A DNA stretch of 25,319 bases from assembly GCA_036897095.1 (NCBI GenBank), contig JAYMSP010002255.1, forward strand, positions 1-25,319. The letters run 5' to 3'. The stretch is from Plantago elongata. Lineage: Eukaryota > Streptophyta > Magnoliopsida > Lamiales > Plantaginaceae. Under the pieces are notes generated by a model, which ran no database searches, was not told the origin of the DNA, and saw nothing but the letters and a program-made list of their open reading frames with translations. A program made the position numbers and the translations under genes. Below, in pieces: positions 10,257 to 20,549 of this stretch (the stretch's first letter is position 1; the number at the start of each line of letters is the position of its first letter).

Positions 10257-11560
10257 ATTAATATATCTGGTTCTAGTAATAACTTTTCAAAGTTATTTTT
10301 CTTTCAATTTATTACTTCACTTTGCTATTAATGCAGCTTATTACCTCATGCTGACAATATGAATGATCATCAATTGAACTCCAAGTTAATCTTTACTTAT
10401 AGTACTATTATATCTAACTAGTAAAAAATTTGCAAACATAATAATGCTTGTCACATGGTATGAACCCTAGAGACATAGTAAGTATAATGTTGGGTGATTG
10501 AATATATATATGCTTTGAGCCACTAAAAATGAAGCATCCTACTCCTCATAAGGGTAATTAGTACATGGGTTAGTCAAGTCAAGGCAAAGTCCCTGATATA
10601 ACCAATAATAGCAATATCCTAAATAAACCGAGTACTGTAGTTGCAGTTATTAAAGAGTTGAGTCACATAGTTTATAAGTTGTTAGTCCCTATGAAATTCT
10701 TTTCAAATGATTTAGTGGTCCAAATGAATGTGGTTGCTATTAGAGGATCATGATGGATTATTTCAATGGTGAACTAGTAATGCCTTTTGCCCAACATTTC
10801 TCTGGTCATGTACGCTCCAGTGACTCTTTTCTCAAAGCCTACTATGGTATGGTATGCCCACACTACATGCATTTCTCACCGGTTTCACCATTTCCGGGTC
10901 CCTTTAGTTTACACCATATACAAGGGACTACAATTTCATACAAAACTGATACGGACAATCGGAGATGTGACTTTTAAAATCTTTAAGATGGAAAATGTCA
11001 TTGTTCCATTTCATTGTACTGCAGCATACTATATGAAATTTCAATACTCGAGTCAATTTGATCACGTGACAATTAAAATATTAATTTTTCCGTCAAATAT
11101 GTACAATGTATTTTCCTATTGACCAATTATATTGCATAGTCTCTCGTTGAATCATGATGTATTTTATAAAATTTGAACTCACTTATTTCAATGTATTAAA
11201 AATTAAAATTAAAAAAATTCACATATTTTCATTTAATAAAAAATAATATTAAACTACAAGGTAAAAGGATAGACTTCCATGGAAGAAAGGGTAAAAGTTT
11301 TAATTTGAAAAGGAAATTTGTAGGTGTCGGATCGAGGGAAAAAAACATTTGAAGTCATAACGAATAAGGTAATAGTGTTTAGATCTCTCATAACCATGGA
11401 AGCCCAGGCTCCTTCCATGGAGTTTCCATTAAAAAGAGAAAGAAAATAAATTGAAAATAAAATATGAATTGTTTTAATAAGTTAATTTTATAATTCTTGT
11501 AATTTATTATTAAATTTTATTTTATAATATTTTATGAAAATAATCTGATTCAATAATAGA
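10257..11560. other. Intergenic AT-rich stretch
   Basis: No supported gene. Open frames at 10750-10977 and 10787-11122 overlap in different phases and look like chance. A 12-bp palindrome CTTCCATGGAAG lies near 11275, and a related CCATGGA-containing inverted pair lies at about 11395-11421. Confidence 0.4.
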
Positions 11561-11563
11561 GTG

Positions 11564-11700
11564 TCATAGACAATGAAGTACAGCTAAGTTGGTGGTAAGA
11601 CATTCCACCTCTAATTAATAAGTCGGGGTTGAAATCACCCTTTAATATTTTTAGAATAAAATATTTGAGTGACACGCAAGTATATTGCAATATAGAGGAC
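11564..11700 (+). mobile_element. SINE-like relic with tRNA-type A and B boxes
   Basis: CAGCTAAGTTGGTGGTAAGA (11581-11600) resembles a Pol III A box (TRGCNNAGTNGG). GGGTTGAAATCACC (11626-11639) resembles a degenerate B box (GGTTCGAATCC), at a tRNA-like spacing of about 40 bases. The segment cannot fold as an intact tRNA, so a tRNA-derived SINE head is the best reading. The 3' boundary and target duplication are not clear, and the coordinates are approximate. Confidence 0.38.
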
Positions 11701-11842
11701 CGATCAAGTTAATTTTGTTTTGCTATGATGGTGATATTTATATAATGATGAGAAGGACAATATTGTGATGATGATAAGAATTGAGATTAAATTCCAATTA
11801 GTAATTCGCAGGTGCAGCAAGCATCAGAAGTATCGCGTTGGC

Positions 11843-12055
11843 TTAGGTTTGTAGTGCATATGTTGCGGCAGTGATTAGCTGACAAACCCAGTTGTCGGTC
11901 TGAATCTCCTCCAACACAACACTCTCTTGATAAACGTGATCATAATATATACCATGATGCTTCCAATTCCATTCTAGTACTGCTCTGCCTTGTCCTGTAG
12001 TAGCCACTGTTTTACCCAATACTTGCAAGGATTCACATGTAACATACTCAATTTG
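11843..12055 (-). other. Unidentified protein-like open frame, possible exon relic
   Basis: The minus frame has no ATG in its last 61 codons (the first codon of that stretch is TTG) and ends TAG at 11843-11845. The reading (for example GQGRAVLEWNWKHHGIYYDH, then VVLEEIQTDNWVCQLITAAT) is richer in GC and more protein-like than its flanks. No intron borders or homologous family could be assigned. It could be a decayed gene or TE fragment. Confidence 0.22.
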
Positions 12056-14730
12056 TGATTAGTTGATGTATTAGAAACGAAACCATTACGAAATAATAAA
12101 AGTGACAAAGTTACATATAATATATTTATATTGTGTTGCTTAGATTGATCCTAATTCCTACTTTCAAGAAATAGCAACAAAATCATCAAGTGACTTTTGA
12201 CTATATGTTCGTTAAATTTCTTACTTCAAACTCATTTAACGTATAATGATAAATTTAAAAGAACGATAGTAAAACATGTCACCAATTTAAATGGTGGAGG
12301 AGAAGATGATTTACCAATGTGGGTGAGATGATCCAAAGCCACTTAGAAGAGCACTAGTTGCTATTTGCTAGAGCAATTCTATATATTCGAGTGAAGGAAG
12401 AGCTTGAGTAACAAGTTCATCATGTTATAATCCAATGGACATGACTAATCGTGGTTAACACAAAATCGGCTTCAACAATTTCATTATTGATAACTTGCAA
12501 ACTAGTCCTCCAATTATTTATTGTCATTTATTTCAACAATTGAGAATGAAAGTATAGGTTATAAAGTAAACAGAGGACTTTACAAAGAAATCGAAAGTAT
12601 GAGGACCAAATGTGTGAACTTTGAGAAGACGAAGGAGAAGAAGGAAACTAATCAAAGAAGCCAACTAATCAAAAGGAGACACATCAGACAAATTGAGCGC
12701 TAGAACCAGGGCACGACAAAATATAGCACCTAGATAACGTGCACTGGGTACACCGAACACTACCAAATGTGTATGATCATGTACTCTTAGGGTTCTTGTG
12801 AATTGCATTAGCAATCAACGATTGATCTCTGATATTAAAATTAGAATATGACTTTCTCCGATGGCTTTCCCTCAAGTTTAATTAATTTTTTTAGTCAATT
12901 TTACATTATTCTTCAAGTTTAAGGAAAGAGAGAGACTTTGAGTCGTATAAATAACATAGCGATGTTAGAATTTCATATTTCATGTATGCGTTCAACATAT
13001 TTGAAGCAATAACAACAAATATTTGTCCCTCACATTTGTTTTATTATATTCCACTTGAAGTGTAATAAGAATTGTTCCATACACACCTAGAATAAGTTCA
13101 AACTAGAGAATTTCACAAAATATATAGTTGGCAAGTGTATGTGAAATAACTGACCATAACTAGAATGGGTAGAATACAGGTAATGAGTTGAAATTTACAG
13201 AAGAAAGATCTACTAGTTCTGAAGTTGATTTGTGAGGATCGATCGGAGTTACAAGTTGCAAAGAATAAAGAGATGAAGCAGTATGTAGTTGGATGCACAT
13301 GAGTTAGTGCACCTTTCAGGGTTGGTTTGTTTTACCACTTTATTCAATTCAACCTGTATGTATGTGTATCCTGCCTGCTAGCTCTTGTACAACACCAAAA
13401 AAAGAAAAAGGAAAGGTCACAAATCTTTAATTCTAATTTCTGCTCTCTCTAGTATTCTTCAATTTCTTTTTCTGCCATGGAATACTGGGCTACCCTGCAG
13501 CTTCTTTTCTCAACTTCCATGACTCCTCTTTTGCCTAGTAAAAAAGCCATGTCAAGACATTTTCCTATGTGATAAGGAAATACAATAAGCTCAACTTATG
13601 TACATACTAGATATTGCTAAAACTATTTGGGAAATGATCCAAAAGAAATATCATTTGGCTTATATTCTTTCATGCACCATTTATATAGATCGAATAACTT
13701 TATATGATATTACGTATATTAGTATATATTTCCACCTATTATGTACGGGTAATTTTATTCATTAAATACTTCCGCAATCAACTACATCTTAAAACCCATA
13801 CTATATGATAAAATGAACTTATACCAATGATAAAGCATGCAAATCTTTGCTTTCGTAATTTAGTTTTTCTGAAGATTTATACTGTGTGGGTACAGGAGTA
13901 ATCGTGCTCCAAAGGAACTGAAATTTCTACACAAGTAGAGGAAATATAAAGCAATTTATACTCAAGAGGAGTATAATTAACTCTTTTTCGTTTAATCTAG
14001 AAACTACACTAGTAAAGTTTTGTTTGTGCCTGTGGGTTTCACTTTTTGCCAACTGAAAAGCGGGTGATTCTTGTTTATTTGAACCCTTGAAATGACAAAA
14101 AACACAACTTTTAAGTAATTTTTTTGAATAACTTGTCCCTGAATGATTGGTTTTGATTAGTGGATAAAAGCATAATTATTTTATTACAATAAGCTTGTCT
14201 CGTAAAATTTTAAGGGCTTAATTAAAATACGATTAAAATTGATAAATCCAATTCAAATTAATATTTTTGTACATTTCTACTCGCACCGTGAAGGAAAAAA
14301 CCTCATGTGATTCATGAATATGTTAAAAGGATTAAAATCTCCAATCTAGAGAAAAAATGGCATGTACGTAATAATACTATGATCTAGATAGATAAATTAA
14401 TTAAATATAAAAGAATATTGTATTAGATAAAAATTGAATTGGAGATGACATCATCTAATAGTATTCAACTTCTTGGTCAAATAATCTGACTGACCAAATA
14501 AAAATGACTAGTCTTCGTAAATTATGAATATCTTCTTCATTTCAAAATGTATTTAATTTTTTAAAAAACAACCTGTAATTTTGTGAAAATATATGAACTG
14601 AAGACCGCGCCCATTTTAATCAAAGTAGTTCGTGTTGGGCGTGTCAGGCTGAATTTTCTTGAATTGTTATTTTTTAAATTGAAATCAACGTAACCGGATT
14701 GTAGTATCAAGTATAACCAAGACTATATTA
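12056..14730. other. Intergenic AT-rich stretch
   Basis: I see no supported gene, RNA gene or bounded repeat. Short frames at 12521-12703 and 13113-13298 have no protein character. Confidence 0.4.
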
Positions 14731-14908
14731 TCTTCAACTGAAAATTCGTTCAGTTCAGTTTTGTTTTGTTTAGTTATAATTTATATTACACTTTAGTTCA
14801 ATTCTACTTAATTATAATTTATAATATATTTTAATTCAACTTATTTTAATAAATATCAGTTAAACACAATAAAGTTTAAATACAACTGAATGAATTTTTA
14901 GTTGAAAA
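14731..14908. mobile_element. Small MITE-like element with 25-bp terminal inverted repeats
   Basis: The left end TCTTCAACTGAAAATTCGTT (14731-14750, continuing CAGTT) is the inverted counterpart of AACTGAATGAATTTTTAGTT (14884-14903, continuing GAAAA), with three mismatches over 25 bases. The 130-bp interior is very AT-rich and contains two diverged copies of a TAATTATAATTTATA-like unit. No open frame is present. Size and structure fit a MITE. The target duplication is uncertain (TTA/TAA-like bases at both edges). Confidence 0.45.
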
Positions 14909-15059
14909 TTAAGATAATTAGTGAAATGCCTTCTTCTCAACGGCAGACACCAAATATCATTTTTAACCTTCTTTTCTTTTCACCTTCAATCCACTTTGTG
15001 CATCCAACTATTGAAAACATATGAAATTAGAATTTTAGGATTGATTGAAAATCGATTTG

Positions 15060-15131
15060 AATTGAAAAATGCCTATTCAAATGGTTTGTTCCGTACACAA
15101 AATAAACTATTTAAATGGGCATTTTTCAATT
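15060..15131. repeat. 72-bp foldback (23-bp arms, 26-bp loop)
   Basis: AATTGAAAAATGCCTATTCA (15060-15079, continuing AAT) pairs with ATTTAAATGGGCATTTTTCA (15109-15128, continuing ATT), with two mismatches in 23. A transcript would form a strong hairpin on either strand. It may be a MITE remnant or a small-RNA precursor-like structure. Confidence 0.5.
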
Positions 15132-16633
15132 AATTAACCTTATTAACACAATCGTATGCACTTGTCACAAGATCTTTACCAGTAGTAGCTGTCAATGTTG
15201 AAAAGAGATGGATGGATAATTTACTTAGTAGCGATTCCATTAATTAAATAAGATAAAACATTAGTACAGTAATTCGACGAGCGAAAATTCAAAAGACCAT
15301 GGATACCATGACCAAAAGCCATGAAATGAGTTGATATATATTGTTGATATCCCACAAATGGGACAATGAGCTTGACAATCTTGACAACTTTCTTCAAGCA
15401 ATCTAATTATTTTCCAAAGTTTGCTAATTGTTTCTATGATTATTTTCTAGTCTTCATTTTGTCACCACCATATCACATCTTAAACAAACCCGACCTATCA
15501 TCATGTTTTCCCATCTTAATTTGATACATATCAAGTTAGGTGTCACCATTTTTATTTCAAATTTTAATTGAGTATATCAGCCACAAAAGAATTATAAAAT
15601 TACAATAAAGCAAGACAAACTCTAACCATAATAAAAGAAGAGGAGAAAAAGAAACTGAATTCTCGTAGACGAATTACTCGAGTAGGTGAACTGAGAAAAA
15701 CTTTTCTTTCACAAATACATGAGCCAGAAACATTTGATATTCTACTCGTCTAATGACCTAAGGCTTAAATGGGTGAGAAGGTGAAAGTTAACCAAGAGAT
15801 CAAGAACACATTTTTCACAAAATTGATTTAAATTTTTTATACAATATTCGAGTTGTGCCGTAAATTCAATTTTACATTTTTAGTTAGATGAAGCCTCACT
15901 TGTAATTAAGGTCAAGGTCATTCATATAATCTTAAATTTGTATCTATCTCTTTCTAAGTGTGATGTAGTTCAACTCAACACGTTGAAATTTGATATCTGA
16001 GTTAGAGGCCACCTTGCAAGTTCAAGTTATAATGAATATACTTGCTTTTCTTTTATTTATTTAAATTATTTATTTGAAAGTGTAGTTGCTTTTCTTTAAA
16101 AGTCCAAAGAAATATTACAATTTTATCTCCATTAGAAAAGGTTGAGAATGATGAACCTTTATGAACACAACACAACTAGTGTTAGAGTGTAGGACATGAA
16201 CTATGGCATGCCACGGACCAAATCATGTCCAATTACTGGTCTCTGCCTTCCTTGAATCACACACCAAATAAATTTGCAATCATAAATCATATTTCCTTTA
16301 GGGTTTCTTTTTATTTTTCCAAATTATCAAGTTCACTTTTCTAAGTGTTGTAGTAATTAGATGCCAAAATTGCATTTTTGATAGGCATTACCAACGTAGA
16401 TCATTACACTTTATACCGAGTAGCCGATTAATTCAATTCGACATTTAGAGGGGGATTGAATCAACTAAGCACAGGCCAAAACGCATAACCCAAATTTCAT
16501 ATTGGATGGGCTCGGCCCAACCGGTTTAGAAAGTTGCTCGAACTATCTCCTTGGGCTTTTAGTTTAGCAGTGTGCACTTGATATTGATTTGGTTTTGTAC
16601 TTTTGTTATTGATTATTGTCTATTAAGAAATTG
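15132..16633. other. Intergenic AT-rich stretch
   Basis: No gene supported. A short GC-richer piece at about 16490-16560 (GGGCTCGGCCCAACCGG) stands out but has no coding frame. A very degenerate tRNA-box-like piece occurs near 15960-16030, too weak to call. Confidence 0.35.
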
Positions 16634-16785
16634 ATATCAAAATATTTGGAATTCAAATCAATTGACTCTTCATATCGTGTGTATCATATCAAAATATTTA
16701 AAATTCAATTCAATTGACTCTTCTTATCATGCGGATCATATCAAAATATTTAGAATTCAATTCAATTGACTCTTCATATCGTGTG
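16634..16785 (+). repeat. Tandem repeat, 52-bp unit, about 3 copies
   Basis: Copies start at 16634, 16686 and 16738 with ATATCAAAATATTT. Each contains AATTCAA(A/T)TCAATTGACTC followed by TTC(A/T)TATC(G/A)TG. The period is exactly 52 and divergence is a few bases per copy. The array lies about 450-600 bp upstream of the TATA-like box of the following gene. Confidence 0.88.
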
Positions 16786-16864
16786 AAAAAAAGTATGGAG
16801 GTGTCTATTATGGTAGCACTTATTTTCTGCTACACCCAGAGTAATACCTCCATTGCAAAGCACT

Positions 16865-17074
16865 ATGGCAAGATTGAAGAAAAGGGTGGGAGGGGGAAAT
16901 AGAAGCAAAGTAATTGAAAGAATAATTTGTCTTAAAGGGAATAGGGTATTCCATTTGGAAAACTTGAATGAGCCTCTTAAGATGTTAGCCGAAAGAGCTT
17001 TGGAGGTTGGAGAGTTAAGAGTAAGCAAGGTATGCCAGAATCTTAGCACGAATATTGAATCTCCAGTTAGGTAA
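16865..17074 (+). other. Unidentified 69-codon open frame upstream of the R3HCC1L-like gene
   Basis: ATG at 16865 opens a basic frame (starts MARLKKRVGGGNRSKVIERI) that ends TAG at 17072-17074. The complementary strand is open too (16774-17049). It could be a short relic of a repeat or a spurious frame. No family is recognised and no promoter is evident. Confidence 0.18.
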
Positions 17075-17235
17075 ACTTACAAAGAGCCGCAAGTATGACC
17101 CTAGGCATATCACAGAGTACACGACATAAGGTGAGACCTTGGGGTGGTGAAAATTGAGTATACGTACGGTAGCATTGTTGTTTTTATCGTGTACTCTATC
17201 ATAAAATTCCTCCAATACCGTAATCGAGCTACTCC

Positions 17236-17245
17236 TTATATAAAG
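17236..17245 (+). promoter_or_regulatory. TATA-like box of the R3HCC1L-like gene
   Basis: TTATATAAAG lies 122-131 bases upstream of the start codon, a normal plant spacing for a transcription start near 17270 and a leader of about 100 nt. It is the best TATA match in the near upstream region. Confidence 0.45.
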
Positions 17246-17366
17246 TAATAAAATCGATAATGCATTGACAACGAACATTGAAAGGACCCTTTTAACCCTG
17301 CTATTAGTGTTTACTCTTGTAAAGAATAACTGGCGAGATAGCGTCACCGTGACAAACAAAACGACG

Positions 17367-20300
17367 ATGGATAGCAGCGGCGCCGCCAGCAGCAACTGGA
17401 CGGAAGTGGTGGAAGACCTTTTGCACGACGGAGATGTCGACAAAGCCACCTCCGTTCTCGAATCTACAGTATCCAATCTCGAAAACCAACTTCTTCTCAA
17501 TACCACCGGTTCTAATTCCATCATAGCTCATCAGTTATCCACTGCTCTTCAAGACTTATCCAAACTCTATTCCGCCAAAGGTTTCTCTCTCAAAGCCGAT
17601 CATTCTCTTTCCCGATCAATCCAGCTCAAACTCCGTAAAGGGTTTGTCCCGTTTCGTTCTTTTCTTCCCGCTTTTTATTGTAATTGAAAGATCCTTTTCC
17701 TTTATACGCTAATTTATAGTAATTCAGTGTGCAATTGTTTTTGATTGAGATATATATTTGGGATGATTTGGATAGAAATGTGAATCGTCTACACTTTTGA
17801 TCAAGATCTTTTATTGCTGCTATGTTATATACAGGGCTTTAGGCAATGCTGAGAAATCGGATTCGGAAGGATCAGCTGAAGCGAAAATCGGAGAAAATGG
17901 TATTACTTGAGCCGATAACGGTTCTTTTTGCACTTTGTAGGCTCTTGTTTTGTTTCGTCTTGTGTATTTACTGTTTCTTCTATACAATGTGAAGGTTTTT
18001 GGAAGAATGTATTGAGTGTGTATTTACTGTTTCTTCTATACAATGTGAAGGTTTTGGGAAGAATGTATTGAGTGTTGATGGTTCTGCTCAAGAGAGTTCT
18101 GCTGATGACGGTATGCCACTTACTTTTGTTGCTATTGGTTCCGTTTTCACTAGAATGAATTTCACTACAGGCATCCTGCCTATGCGTATGAACGAGAAAA
18201 CTCTATTGAGTATAATGGAGAATGATAGCTTTATGTATTCTGCACCAATGTTTGAATTACAAGTCTGAAGCATTTATATTCTTGACTAGTAATCGCTTAC
18301 TTTGCTTGAGTAAATCGTTATATGCCAAGTGGTCATTTATAAATTAAATGAAAGTAAACGATACACGTGTGTATAATAACAATGTGTGTCTGTATGATAT
18401 ATGTGCTCTATATGTTAGTGCATTATGATTGAGTTATTTCAATTCTTATTAGGCTCAGGATAACACTTGAAGTAGATAAAAATTTTATTATGGCGAACAA
18501 GTACTCATAGAATACTGTTTAATTACATATCTAAAAAAATCTTGAAACCACCGTAACGTATAATACCCGCATATCCAAATACATGCAATCCCGACTTCCT
18601 AAAGTTTGTTTAAGAAAACAGAATTGAACTGCAGTTTCTTGAGATTGTTAATATCATTGTCAAAGTTTAGCATTATGTAGTTCATCCCAGAGCTGCAGCA
18701 GTAGTGTTGTGTATACTATACATCCACATTCCCATGGAGCTGGCCATCATTTAGCTGATTTGGTTCTGTTGTAGTATCTCAAACGTTAGAATCTGATACA
18801 TTATTTTTATGTCAATTCTTATTGTGTATCTATGGCATCTGCACCTTATTAAAACTGAATATTTCGTAGCGTATATCATTGCTGGAATTCTTCTTATTTT
18901 TGCCAAACCTGTAAATAATAGTGCTCAAAATCAATTGCGCAAAGTATTAGAATAGTGAAACTTTTGTCTTACTAAGCAGTTGGCACAAAAGCAGCCGTGC
19001 CGTTGTGAGTCGGATGATTTATGGTTTAGTTTGCTTCGCATAGCGTCGTATGCTGTTTTTATTGATTTTATTTTATCTGTGATGAGGTGTTTTTATCATA
19101 GAGTTAACCTATATTCATATTGAATCAGACACGCATTTTCTCAGATTTATGTGTTACAACTTAGGATTACATCTGACTTTATATTGTTCAACAGACTGGG
19201 AATCTATTGCAGATCATACTCCCGAGGAGTTACTTCCCCAACAGTCTCTGCCTAGTGTATCAAAACTCTCTCTGGAGCCTAGCGTATCAAAACTCTCTCT
19301 TGAGGACTCAAAGGATCAAGGAACCAAGAGACGAGGAAGGGGTACATTTGCATACAAAAGACAAGGTCTGTATAGTGACAGTCAATCAGATGAACCTGTT
19401 ATTGATAAATCAGATGATAATTCTGTTCACCAAGATGAAGACCCTGAAAAAGGAAACTGTAAGTGTCAACTGCATCTCATTTTATTTTGCAGATCATTTG
19501 TATTTTATAAAATCTATATTGATGTCATTCTTATCCAGCATGAATTTGAACTGCATAACTTGTCATTTATGAATGTTTGGTACTTTGGTCCTATTATAAG
19601 AAAAAAAATCTTGACCTGTGGAATCATGTAGTAGTATATAGCTATATTTATCCTTGGATATTTCTTAGTCAGAACCTTATATAATTTCTAAGAAGTTGGT
19701 TCCTGTAATCCATCATGACCATTGATCTTAGTTTGTTCCTGATTTCAGTATTGTATGGTACGCATCATGTACTTGTTCTTGCTGGCTTCCCTCCAAGCAC
19801 TAGGACAAGTGACCTAGAGAGGTTGTTCGATAAATTCAAAGATCAATTTGTTATTCGCTGGGTGAATGATACAACAGCTCTTGCAGTTTTTAAAACACCA
19901 TCAGCAGGTAATGACTTTTGCTTAGCCTGCTGTAAACTCAATAAAAGAATCTGCGAAGCTAGTGCTGTATGAATCTGTGAAGCAAATAAAAGAAAGACAG
20001 GGCACTGTTTGATCTTAGTCAGTTATTACAAGTTGTATCAGCTTCAGCAAAATAGCTTGTGACAGAAAGCTTAAATTTAAGTGCAATATTGAAGTACTAT
20101 TTGTTAACTTATACTTCTACTTCTGATGTAGCTCGAGAGGCCAATGAATCCATACAATTTTCATTTTCTGTGCGTGTATTAGATGAAGGTGATGAATTTC
20201 TGGGCTCTATCCCACCAAAAGGTAACAGTTAACAGTAAATCATCTTAATTGCCAAAAATGGTTTTATAAATGTAATATATCCCAGGCTGTTCAACAGGCC

Positions 20301-20549
20301 TGAACAACTTGAACTTTAACTTGTGCTGAAAATTTATGCTGTGTAATTTCAGATCTGAAGCCACCTCGTCAAAGGCCACAGACATCCACAAGGACTGCCC
20401 AAAGATTAATAGCACAAGGAATGGGAATAAAGCTGCCTTCATCTTCTTTTGGGTCAACAGAACTAAGGAAGCAGGAACAAGAGAGGAAAAACCGCATTGT
20501 ATCAAGACAGAACATGAGGGATGACGCGTGGGGTGATGATGTAAGCTAG
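17367..20549 (+). CDS. R3HCC1L-like protein with RRM-like domain, 7 exons, 369 aa (C-terminus uncertain)
   Basis: Exons: 17367-17641, 17835-17899, 18051-18110, 19195-19458, 19749-19907, 20132-20221, 20353-20549; 1110 nt in frame with GT-AG introns. ATG 17367 is the first in-frame ATG after an upstream region open only from TTG. Residues 1-92 are helical and repeat-like (NWTEVVEDLLHDGDVDKATS; HQLSTALQDLSKLYSAKG), resembling TPR-type helices. Residues 114-222 are acidic and low-complexity, with a duplicated PSVSKLSLE and a basic RRGRGTFAYKRQ stretch. About 222-285 reads as an RRM-like fold (THHVLVLAGFPPSTRTSDLE, IRWVNDTTALAVF). Residues 305-369 are basic, with TAQRLIAQGMGIKLP and coiled-coil-like KQEQERKNRI. 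The middle/C-terminal order matches plant proteins annotated as R3HCC1L-like. A role in RNA binding is inferred from the fold only. The terminal exon may instead splice at 20532 to 20842-20936. Confidence 0.8.
17961..18072 (+). repeat. 56-bp tandem duplication spanning the intron 2 / exon 3 acceptor
   Basis: Units at 17961-18016 and 18017-18072 differ by one base (GTTTTTGG versus GTTTTGGG). Each contains the pyrimidine-rich TTTACTGTTTCTTCTATAC, the acceptor GTGAAG and the beginning of exon 3 (AAGAATGTATTGAG). The gene therefore has two nearly identical 3' splice sites 56 bases apart. Confidence 0.9.
19251..19304 (+). repeat. 27-bp in-frame tandem duplication in exon 4 (PSVSKLSLE x2)
   Basis: Copies 19251-19277 and 19278-19304 differ at two silent positions and encode PSVSKLSLE twice. 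The repeated unit lies in the low-complexity linker before the RRM-like region. Confidence 0.9.

Noticed and set aside
10750..11122. Two overlapping plus-strand open frames (75 and 111 codons)
   Set aside because: Different phases over the same DNA, no splice context, no protein-family character; best explained as chance.
15955..16035. tRNA/SINE-like boxes
   Set aside because: The B-box-like GTTCAAGTT is present but the A box and spacing are too degenerate to support a call.
17265..17366. N-terminal extension of the R3HCC1L-like frame
   Set aside because: The upstream frame begins at TTG, has no ATG before 17367, and lies between the TATA-like box and the start codon, so it is leader.
17015..17524. 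169-codon minus-strand open frame crossing the R3HCC1L-like promoter and exon 1
   Set aside because: It overlaps the well-supported exon 1 in antisense and has low-complexity hydrophobic character; no family match.
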